DNA of 64,000 nt from Pogona vitticeps (Eukaryota; Chordata; Lepidosauria; Squamata; Agamidae), in the NCBI RefSeq assembly GCF_051106095.1, contig NC_135786.1, positions 204,601,501-204,665,500 of the forward strand, read 5' to 3'. Below, piece after piece: positions 35,369 through 45,193 of this stretch. Each line of letters starts with the position of its first letter. Position 1 is the stretch's first letter. The notes under the pieces are model-generated. The model was not told the DNA's origin. It worked only from the letters and a program-made list of their open reading frames with translations, and did no database searches. The translations under genes and the position numbers were made by a program.

Positions 35369-35972
35369 AAGCATGAGGACTAGCATAGCTATGTCCCATG
35401 TTCCCACCGAGCCGCCAAGCTCAAAAACCAGGCCCCCTCCATCTTCCAGCAGATGTCCAAACCTGCCTTACAATAGACTCAGTCAGTCTCCAGTATAACC
35501 AGACATCAGTGCCATTACTGGTGAACTGCGCCAACCATTGCCATCCAAATGTGCCACCAAAAAGCCCGAAGGCCTGTTTTCAAAGATGTCATTCCTCCAA
35601 GCTGTAAGCAATGCATACCAGGCATGCTTTTCCAAAACCTCCAAAGCATGGGCACCAAGCCCCTAAATCATTAAACATGAGCAGATGCAGCCCCACGTAC
35701 TGCCCAATGGATGAAAATGTGCCACTAATCATGATGTGTCTTCAACACTCCCGGGTCTCGCCACCTGAAATGATACAAACTGCCTCTGCCATACATTAGT
35801 TAGTATTCTGATACTTTCGTATTATCAGCCAAACGACCAAAATCTGAACTACTTACTGTAATTTGTTCTGCATTACCCCCTATGATAACCGGTGTTGCTT
35901 CATCCCCAAATATAGTGTATTCCACCCCTCTCTCCTTGGTAAACTCGCTAATCCCTCTTCCCAGTTCTAATT

Positions 35973-37472
35973 CTAGTTGGCATGGTTCCCCTTTCTCATA
36001 ACACCAGTACCCCCTTCTGATTTCTTGTTGGATCCTCCCATTTTGTCTTGCCGCTGCGACCCTGCTTTAGAGCAGTTGATTTTAGGGTGCTTTCCCCCAC
36101 ATGCAATGCAGACATGGTTAAACCTGCATGGGGACCTTACACATGTACCTTTATTATTAAATTCATAGCATGGCCACCGAGGCTGACCTTCCCTCTGCTG
36201 TGCATCGGTGGTCTCTGTAGATTGTATATTCAGATGACCACAGTCAAATCTGTCCCCCAAATTGCATTTGGCGGGCGTCATGTGTTGCAACCAAAGCCCA
36301 GGGTGTGTCTCATCCCATCTCATCTCAGGCCTGATTGCACTCCTCATTCTAAACGCTTCGTCATATCGAAGCCAAGCCAGGCCTTCAAATTCAGCTTGTG
36401 CTCTACGGATTATGTCGAAATACTGGAATAAAGCTGATGCCTTCCAGGGTTGTGCTTTAACCAGTACCCCTGAATATATAGTGAATCCAGTGACCCAATT
36501 ATTCCAATCCCTATCAGGCCTCTTTCGCCTGTGTTTCTCTTTAATTTTTTCGTCGTCCTTATCTATGTCCCGGACCTCAATCTGCCGGTTAAGGAGTTCA
36601 TAAAAATCAATGTACTGTCCAGTCCAAATCTTCTCCTTCACCGCCGGGGTCAAATGATCTCCCAGTGGCGAACTATAATCTGAATACGGAATCGCAGTTA
36701 TTGGAACTGTATTATAACCTGTATCGGGCACCACCAGGTGCGGCTGTGTTGCTGAATTCTTACCCTCGCTGGCCGATGCTGATTTTAACGGGGTGGCGAC
36801 CGGCATACCCCAACCAAACCATTGTGGGCCCATAGGGGGCCAAAAACCACCCGGCCAGGCCATAGTAGGTGTTGTGCAAGCATTTGGTGAGGCAAATGGC
36901 TGCTGCAAGCCTCCAAGCCATGGCCAAGATGCCGATTGACTGGCCGCGTTGTGTGCACCCCCATACTCACCAGAAACTGCCCTCGCTGTTCCCGATGCCT
37001 CAACAGCCCCTTGAGAACTCGTAGAGGGTTCATCATATGGGCTGTACCTGCCTGATGTCCCCTCTGCTGCATCTTGGCTGTCTGCTGTCTCCATCCTCCT
37101 GCGTTTCTGCCCCTCAGTCCCCAAGGGTGCTCCTGTAGAATCTTCCTCCAGATCTCGTCCTTCATCCTCGTGATCCTGCTCAGAATCAAGGGCATCAAAA
37201 CGCCTCATTAAATCACGTGAAACGGCTCTCATTCCTGCCCTACGTTGTCTCTTTGTCTCCCTAGCAGAACGGCGTGGTGCAGCAGCACTGCCCCTCGGGG
37301 CCTGCCTTTCTAACTTTTCGGCCTCCAGGCTTGCCACTTTGGCCTGCAATTCTTTCAGCATGGCCCAGGATTCCTCATCAGAGGATGAATGCGAGGGGGG
37401 CACCTGGGAAACTGTCTGCTTCCTCACTGGGGCTTTCCCCTTCTTCTTTCCCCCTCCTTTTTTTGGAGGCAT
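35973..37472 (-). CDS. gag-like protein of Ngaro copy B
   Basis: An open frame of about 499 codons from the ATG at 37472. The N-terminus is lysine-rich (PPKKGGGKKKGKAP), followed by a possible coiled coil (MLKELQAKVASLEAEKLERQ). The middle holds SPLGDHLTPAVKEKIW and EKHRRKRPDRDWNNW, shared with copy A. The C-terminus has a cysteine/histidine cluster (CVRSPCRFNHVCIACGGKH) that could bind RNA. In DIRS/Ngaro elements ORF1 is gag-like; function here is inferred from position and the zinc cluster. No viral-type LTR is present. Confidence 0.75.
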   Translation of the reverse strand: MPPKKGGGKKKGKAPVRKQTVSQVPPSHSSSDEESWAMLKELQAKVASLEAEKLERQAPRGSAAAPRRSARETKRQRRAGMRAVSRDLMRRFDALDSEQDHEDEGRDLEEDSTGAPLGTEGQKRRRMETADSQDAAEGTSGRYSPYDEPSTSSQGAVEASGTARAVSGEYGGAHNAASQSASWPWLGGLQQPFASPNACTTPTMAWPGGFWPPMGPQWFGWGMPVATPLKSASASEGKNSATQPHLVVPDTGYNTVPITAIPYSDYSSPLGDHLTPAVKEKIWTGQYIDFYELLNRQIEVRDIDKDDEKIKEKHRRKRPDRDWNNWVTGFTIYSGVLVKAQPWKASALFQYFDIIRRAQAEFEGLAWLRYDEAFRMRSAIRPEMRWDETHPGLWLQHMTPAKCNLGDRFDCGHLNIQSTETTDAQQREGQPRWPCYEFNNKGTCVRSPCRFNHVCIACGGKHPKINCSKAGSQRQDKMGGSNKKSEGGTGVMRKGNHAN

Positions 37473-37498
37473 CTCTTCCACCAGAAACTTTCTTACTC

Positions 37499-37548
37499 TT
37501 GAATTATTAATATTATTAATATTATTAATATTATTATTATTAAATTAT
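37499..37548. repeat. (ATT)n low-complexity tract
   Basis: Repeated TATTATTAATATTATTAATA just upstream (element sense) of the gag start in Ngaro copy B. A second A/T-rich stretch with TTTA runs lies at 37825-37980. Confidence 0.85.
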
Positions 37549-38435
37549 AATACCCCAGGCCTACTTTGCCAACCTACCCAGACACTGCTTACCACAACCA
37601 AGGCGAGCCCAGTGGAATAAAACTCAAATCTCTGGTCAGCAGGCAAATGCCCACCCTATAATCAATCCTCCACCTCTCTCTAAGGCCCTTTACCCCCTTT
37701 GTTTTCCGATGCCGCCTTATCAGTTCCTTAACTTGAATTTTTTTTTAAAACTATATATAATATATATTTAAATCAGTTCCCCAAATAAGCCCGCATTCAA
37801 TTGGCCTAATGGAATTCAATATTTTATTTATTTATTTATTTATTTGTTTATTTTTTAAATGCAGATGAACTCCAAGCACCCAATTCACCTCCTAGTTTTA
37901 GTAAAGCACCCACACATTTTATTTTTATTTTATTTTTATTTATTTATATTTATTTTTTAATTTATTTTTTAAAAGTGAAACCACTACATAAAATGGCTGC
38001 CGGAGATACCACATGTGGCTTCCCCAATGGCTCACAAAATGGCCGCCTCTAGCCAACCTTTATATCTATTTCAAGGCACTGAAACCCAGCCTGGAAAAGA
38101 CCCGGCCAGCTAAGGGACGATCCCTCACTCCGTTCCTCCTAACTCTGGGGGGGGGGCAGGAAAATTAGAACAACTTGAGGCCGGGCAAACGTAATATAAA
38201 ACCTCACCCCCTTTACTCCCCCAAGAACCGATCAAACGGGCCGGGGGGTGAGATGAGCAACAGCCCGCTGCCCTCCAACACCCGGTCCTTTTACTACTCC
38301 CCCCTACCTGCCTGCAGTCCCTCAGCTCCAAGGGCCCCAGCTATGCAATCCCCGTTGCTGCTTCTTCTTTTTTTTAAAAAAAATTTTCCCCCACTGTTCT
38401 TTACCAATTGCCCAAGCGAATAGTAGAACTGCCGT

Positions 38436-38507
<72 letters not shown>

Positions 38508-38508
38508 A
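38436..38508. repeat. (CT)n microsatellite inside Ngaro copy B
   Basis: CT units with a short CCCT interruption near 38471. It is at the position equivalent to the low-coordinate limit of the recognisable similarity with fragment C. Confidence 0.9.
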
Positions 38509-39120
38509 ACCCTTTAAGGTACAAAACGGCAGTGGAATATGCAACAATGGGGGGGGGAAGAGAAATCCAAAACCAGGGAGGTGCTTAAGAAAAATAAAGC
38601 CAGGGCTCGAAGCTCCCCAATGTCCCTACAGAAGCGACGCCACTGCCAGCCCCCAAGCTTAAGCCACCAGCAATCCAGGTAACAAGCTCTGTTAATTGCA
38701 AGATAGAACCAGTGCGGAAAAGTAGACGCCTCACCTAATCGTCCTCCCAGCCTCTGACTCCTTCTATTCCCCCACACACACAGGAGGGGAAAGCCCAGAA
38801 AAACTGCTCCCTTATTCTTTTTAAAGGAACTGAAGCACACTATGGAGGGAGGAGGGGAATGTAACGAGCTAAGCCACTGACTTAAGCCACTGTGTGGGTG
38901 GGGCGCGCTCGCGCGAGTGCACGCGCGCACAGCAAGCTACCCTCGCTCTCCTTAAACAGCTAATGCCACCTGGTCGCAATCTACAATTAAATCAATACAG
39001 TCCTCACACAGCCCCAGACTAAATTCAATAAGTAACAGGGAGGGAGCTCCAGGCTACCCCCCTCAAACCGTCATCCAAGCCTTGCGAAACAGCCAGCCAA
39101 CTCCGTCTTTCCTGTCTCTC

Positions 39121-39289
39121 TGCCAAAACCGAAAGAGCACAGGATGAGCTCAACGCTCCCTTAAAACCCCTTTGATCTCGCTTCAAACAACGCGAGACCC
39201 AGGCTGCCCTGCGTCATCCCGGGGCCAAGGGAGCAAACAACGCGCGGGGCTCAATGGCGCAACAACAGCGCCCTTCGCGTGCGCTACCC
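39121..39289 (-). repeat. A1 repeat of Ngaro copy B
   Basis: The 5' terminal repeat of the element, matching A2 at 34783-34951 with two differences in 169. It contains ACAACGCGCGGGGCTCAATG and is rich in CpG. Confidence 0.9.
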
Positions 39290-39292
39290 ATT

Positions 39293-41460
39293 CTGTTGCA
39301 GTTCCAAAGGCATGCTTCAGCATGACAACAAAAAAGATTCCAAACAGCCCTGTTTCACTCCGCTTTGGATGTCAAACGGATATGATGTTGAGCCATCAAA
39401 AACTACAGTGACCTTCATTTCCTCATGAAAGGACCTGATGATATTAAGGAGTCGAAGTGGACATCCAATCTTGGGAAGTATTTTAAAAAGGCCATCCCTG
39501 CTAACCAAATCAAAGGCCTTTGTGAGATCTATGAAGGCCACAAAGAGTGGCTGCCGTTGTTCCCTACATTTCTCCTGCACTTGTCTGAGGGAAAATGGTA
39601 GATCTATTTGCTCAAAATCCACACTGTGATTCTGGATGGACTGTCTGCAAGCACCTGGAGTCTCTTCAGCATTACACGGGCAAGCAGCTTCCCTAGAATG
39701 TTGAGAAGAGAGATGCCACGGTAGTCGTTGCATTGACTCCTGTCTCCTTTGTTCTTATACCATGTGACAATGTCTGCATCCTTCCTGTCCTGTGGTACTC
39801 CACTATCCCTTCAGCAAAGACAAAATATTTCATACAGATCGGTGGTGATGATCTCTTTACAGGAGTTCAGCAGGGATATTATCCTTCCCAGGTGCCTTCC
39901 CAGAGGTGAGGGAATCCAAGGCCGCTTTTATTTCTGCTAAAGTTTGGTCATTTTCCAATTCCAGACAGGCAGGACTTGATGTTATTTAATGCCTCTTTGG
40001 TTACTACATTCTCTTTGGAATATAGCTCAGAGTAGTGCTGCACCCAGCAGTCTATCTGCTGTTCTCGATCTTGGATGATCACGCCTGTAGCAGACATTCA
40101 AGGGAGCAGATTTCTTCTGTATTGGACCTAAAGCCTGCTTGATACCATCATACATTCCTTTGATGTTACCTGTGTCCACTGCTATTTGTATCTGAGAGCA
40201 GAGCTGAAGCCAATAATTGTTAGAACATCTCCTGGCAGCCTGTTGGACTTTGCAAGTTATACTCACTAGGTTAGACTTTGTATGCTGCTAGAGCTCTCTT
40301 TTCCTTGATGGCTGGCATCAACTCTTCTGGTTTCAAACCAGTCTGCCGTCTTTTTGGTCTTCTTGCCAAATGCGGATAAGGCAGTGTTATAAACAGTGTT
40401 CTTGAAATGTTCCCATCGTTCAGGTGCATTTGCATCAGTATTAAAGAACGTGTTGCTGACACAAAGACCATAATAACAGCAAAACTCCAGCAAGCATTGG
40501 CAAAATGGCCTACACAAGTGGGTCAAGAATTGTGATCAGCACCAACTCTAGCATTAAAGTCTCCGAAAATGAACAGTGGCTCTCTCATGGGGATTTTTCT
40601 GATAGTAACTGCCAGATCATCATAGAATTTGTCTTTGACTTCTGTTGTAGATGACAGTGTTGGTGCATATGCACTAATGAGGGTGACTGGTCCCGCTGAT
40701 GAGTGGAGCTGCAGAGATAGGATTATTTCACTCCCCACAGTAGGTGGAACAATGGATCTCAGCAGAGTATTTCTGAACACAAAGGCAACACCATATTCCC
40801 TGGTCACATTTTATGGTTTTCCCTGCCAGAAGAATGAGAATTTTTTTCTTTGACAGATCATATGTCTGGCAATATTGTCTCTTGCAAGGCAACAATGTCC
40901 ATCTGCAGCCCTCTCAGTTCCATGTTGATGACAGCTGTCTTGTGCATGTTGCCTATTTCATGCAGGTCATCAGAAAAGCCAGGTGTCATTGTCCGAACAT
41001 TACAGGTGCCCAACTTTAGGGCAGTTGTTTTCTTAGGATTGTCGCATGGTGCAGGGTTATCGATCTGCTTGTCGGTTTTCACCCTAAAACCATGCACCCC
41101 ATGAGGTTAACAGACCGTGGCGAGGCAGCATCTTACTAGCTGGGGACTGCCCAGCTTAAGAGCACAAAGCCTTGGTAAAATAATATGGAGTATAGGCTGT
41201 TACCCAAGCAGCAAATCCTCCCTCTCCATGTCACTGAAATAGTTCAATAGAAAGGCAAGAGCCAATACAACTGGTTCCAGCAACATCACAGGAGTTGCCA
41301 GAATGGCACAAACTGCCTTCAGGACTCTGATTCTCTGGATTTTGCTTCGAGGTTAACTTCTGAAGCCTTTTCCATCAGTGGATATAGCCACAAGGCAGTG
41401 GAGGTTTGAAATCATTGTTTTCCTCCTCCTAGATGGGTTGCCTTCCAAAGCTGACAAGCC
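39293..41460 (-). mobile_element. RTE-type LINE, 5' part (upstream of the Ngaro insertion)
   Basis: Minus-strand translation, high to low: a 5' UTR region (about 41100-41460), endonuclease start LKLGTCNVRTM with DIVALQETILPD (40858-41097), then VTLISAYAPTLSST and LFIFGDFNARVGADH (40523-40807). The linker (VQQAARRCSNNYWLQLCSQI) comes next, and early RT FVAFIDLTKAFDLVSRDGLF and IQSGVKQGC (39317-39733). LGT-N-VRTM endonucleases of this sort are typical of the RTE superfamily, and the C-terminal zinc finger in the 3' part may mark an RTE-X-like subgroup. Several frame changes and missing segments show it is an old, dead copy. It predates Ngaro copy B, which sits inside it. Confidence 0.8.
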
Positions 41461-44400
41461 CCACCTACACAGGACTGGCTCCTTACCCTTTCTTTAAATG
41501 TGTGGATACGACTTGCACAACATATTTGCAAGTGTATTTTTAAATTTTATATTTCTGCAGGAAAAACATGTTTTTACATATTTTATTTTATTTTATTTTA
41601 GAATTAAAGCTTGCCTTTAAATCTTAAACCCCTTCAAGGTAACTTAGTTTCCTTTAAAACCATGATAAACTATTATTTTTAAAGAAAACATAAACAAGGC
41701 AAAGCCAATTTAAAGAGCAGAAAATAGTACTAGACAAACAAGAAGAAACAGCAACAGACAACCTTAGGAATATGAATACCTTTGAAAACATTTGATAGAT
41801 AAGAGTGACTATGTAACATTTCTAGTGGTAATATTATCGGGAAATTCATTTATATCAGCTATGGCTTGAATCAAGATTTTGGATTTTTATTGTACAACAT
41901 GTTTTAGTTACCTTACCAGTGCCAGGGCTTTTGTGTTATCACTAAAGCAGCCTGTGTAATTTTCACAGCAGTTATTTTGATTTTCTGTCCCTTTTATAAT
42001 TTGTTTTACAATGTTTGCACTCCTTTTCATCCTATCAACCTCAGGTCATGTGTGAATATTTGCCTGGTACACTTCATATGTTTAATCAAGTGAATTCTGG
42101 TCCACAAAAACATATGCCATCATACATTTCTTAGCCTTTCAAATGCTCAAGAGTTATTATACTAGATCATTACAAAGATTATGGAAAGCAAACATCTATC
42201 TAGACATAGCATTGTAAAAACTGGACAAGACAGTGCACTACAGAATAATTTTCCCCTGCTTTTCTTAATAGGTAGAATAGTGCAAATCCCAATGGAAAGG
42301 TAAGGACATAAGTTCTCAAATATAATTTTAAATCCTAATGTATGGTGTTGTACAGTATTTAACTTCCTAGTTCATTCATCTGAATATTAGGCTTTACCTT
42401 GTTTATTTGTTTGTATAAATTGGATCAGCACAATTTATGCTTGAAGAATATACAAGGATAATCTGCATATGAAGACAATGTTCCTATTTACAGTGTTCTG
42501 ATTAATTTTAAGCTTCAGAAAGTGAGAAACAAAACCTTCTGTAATCTTCTAATTTAGAAAACAGTTGTAGTAATTCATGTTTTTTTTTAAAGAAAATCTG
42601 CTTGGAAAAGAGCCATAGGAAATGGAATAGCAGAAGAAATACATTCTTCATTGTTGCAATTTTTCCTCACATGTTCTGGGTTATTGATAAAGATCTTCTC
42701 AGAAAAGTTGGCTATGGAGGTCTATTTTAATACAATTGAGATACACATAAAGGCAGTCCTATAACATATTGCACTTATATACTATTGTATTTTATAAAGA
42801 CAGAGAACAAGATTTGGTCCTTACTTAAAAGCCAAACCCCATCTCCACCAGGAAACTGAGCTGAGCCCCACCCCCTTATATTCTCCAACTTTGCTTTCAA
42901 ATCCCCCCACTGTGCCAAGGCTACATTGGTAGGATCATGAAGGTAAGTAGTTCCCTTTGCCCCCAGAAATCCTGCATGAACAACACTGCCTGAATATCTG
43001 CATCAGAGGGTTCAGAAGCATTCCAGACCAGATTTCCTGAAGTCTGTAATAGGGGAGTCCTATGAATATACAATCCTATGAACTATGGTAAACGATAGTC
43101 AGACCTGGACTCTGTAATTATTTTTTAAAATCACATAGTGCTGGAAATAATTGGGAAGGGTCAGAATGGACTAAGAACACAGAGCTAAAATAGTTTATTT
43201 GAAGATGCCTGTGGAAATTATTGTAATTGGTATATTTAAAAAACAGTTTAAAAAGAGAACAAAATAAAAAAAAGATTTGTGGAACCTAACAGCTTAACAG
43301 AAGGGGGAACAGCCTGTATGTTGAGGTAAACCCGGTGTTTTGTCACTATATAATCTTTGCAAAGATGAAAACGAATGCCCTATCATTCTGAATCCAGCCA
43401 GTTCTATAATACTCAGCAAACTAGGGTATGACAGAATTGTGATAGGCTATCTGTCAAAATGCTGATGACATGCAGAGTGTTGATATAAATAGCTGATGAT
43501 GCACAGTGTCTTGAAATAAGCATTTATTTCAGCACATTGTGCCTCATCAGACCTTCATTTCAATCGTATGGCAGAAAGTGAGTAAACCGCTAGGTTGTAT
43601 CACAGGTAGAATTGCAGATGCAGAAATGGAATTCTGTTCAGCCTCAACCATCCAGTCCAACAAAACTGACAGGCAGCATCCAGCACAGGAGGCGGAGGGA
43701 ACTCATTTCTTTCCTAGTAGAGAAATGGCATGAAAAATGAAGCAGCCACCTCAATTTTGGAAGTCACTGTGCTGTTTCAAGAGCATGGGAAAATGCAGAA
43801 CTGGCTGTATAGTTAGGCAAAGCAAGGTAGGTATCTTCAGTAGCGTATACACAATGCACAGGTTAAATCAGATGAGGCACGGTCTGGATTAAAATAGGGT
43901 CCCTTCCCAAGCCCTGAACTGTCCTCCAATTGTATATATAGTCATGCCATTCACCCAATAATATATATCATTTTCCTCTGTCCTGATGAATTCTGTTATT
44001 CCCTCACCAGCATTGTAGTAAAATATACATATCACTGTGATTGTATATGTTGTGGACAGGCAAATGTTTATCTCAAATATCAAAATTCAATTCATCGCCA
44101 TTTGGTGTGTGCCAATTTTGGTTGCTAGAAATGTCACTATTTCTGGAAGCTACTCATCAAAAAGTTTCTAGGCACTTTGAGTTCTAGAGCTCAAAATGGA
44201 CTTTATCCTGTAACCAAATTTAAAGCAGTTTGACAGCAATGATGACACAATGTCGTTCACTTCCCTGGTTCCATGAATCTGAGAGCCCCCAGTAGAGTAT
44301 AATAATAGGAGAACTGTCCAAGTGAAACTTCTGACACATACTGCAAAATTTGTATGTGAAACCCATTACTGTTAGATCTTTGTACTTAAGCAGATTCCCT

Positions 44401-44609
44401 ACATAAGCGTAGAACAGAAATGACAAAATATGTTATTCTCAGTTTTAGAAGTGGTGATTTACTTACATTTCCTTTTTAAAGCAAAGGTGGTCAGTAGGGA
44501 ATGAGACTTTCATGTTGCAACAAATGGAGAAAAAATATGAAAGAAACTCTTAGTTTTGCTTCCATGTTTTTTCATCCATGGTGGAGAGACTCCATATTTT
44601 GAATCTGTC
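41461..44609. other. No gene recognised; relatively repeat-poor DNA
   Basis: About 3.1 kb of AT-rich DNA without terminal repeats, LINE motifs or long frames. Only short homopolymer and A/T runs stand out. Confidence 0.4.
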
Positions 44610-44617
44610 ATTTAAAC

Positions 44618-44703
44618 CAGTGGTTCTTAACCTTTTTGAAAGAAACGCCCCCTTGAGCCATTGAGGAAATTATCATCGCCCCCCTCCCCGCGGTGATGAT
44701 ATC

Positions 44704-44798
<95 letters not shown>

Positions 44799-45185
44799 TT
44801 ACACTTAAATCCAATGACCCCTGAAAACAAAATTCAATTCCAAGAAAATGAAATGCCCCCAAAAAGTCACATTTAATGATTTAGTTGCAAGCGAATTTTA
44901 AGACTCAAAAAGAAATATAAAAAGGGCATAAAAACAAACCGCAATGCAGGAACTAAAAATTTCAAGATGAAAACTCTGAAACTAAATTAAGATTGGAGGA
45001 AAATATATATTCATGCACATTGTAAAAAGGCTGCAGCCATCTTCACAGGTTTGACTTGCTCCAGCGCCCCCCTACCGCCCCCCTTCTGCTCCAGTGCCCC
45101 CACGCCGCCCCTTTTTGTTCTGCCGCCCCCCTGAAAAATGAAATCGCCCCCTGGGGGGCATTATCGCCCAAGTTAAGAACCACTG
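44618..45185. mobile_element. Non-autonomous hAT element, 568 bp, perfect target duplication
   Basis: The ends CAGTGGTTCTTAACCTTTTT and TTAAGAACCACTG are inverted repeats. ATTTAAAC is present exactly on both sides (44610-44617 and 45186-45193), an 8-bp target-site duplication typical of hAT. Inside are a (TTTA)n microsatellite at 44706-44799 and C-rich subterminal regions (CGCCCCCCTCCCC; GCGCCCCCCTACCGCCCCCC). No frame suggests a transposase. Confidence 0.9.
44706..44799. repeat. (TTTA)n microsatellite inside the hAT element
   Basis: About 23 uninterrupted TTTA units, a likely site of length variation among individuals. Confidence 0.95.
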
Positions 45186-45193
45186 ATTTAAAC

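Larger units (their letters stand above)
34189..39289 (-). mobile_element. Ngaro-like retroelement (copy B) with split direct repeats
   Basis: In element orientation the order is A1 (39289-39121), internal region with gag, B1 (35368-34955), A2 (34951-34783), 180 unique bases, B2 (34602-34189). This A1-internal-B1-A2-B2 layout is the split direct repeat of Ngaro and PAT elements. A1 and A2 are 169 bases with two differences; B1 and B2 are 414 bases with one difference, so the insertion is recent. ATT sits at each edge (34186-34188, 39290-39292) and at the B1/A2 joint (34952-34954). I recognise gag but no RT, RNase H or recombinase in this copy, so it would depend on another element. Confidence 0.8.
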
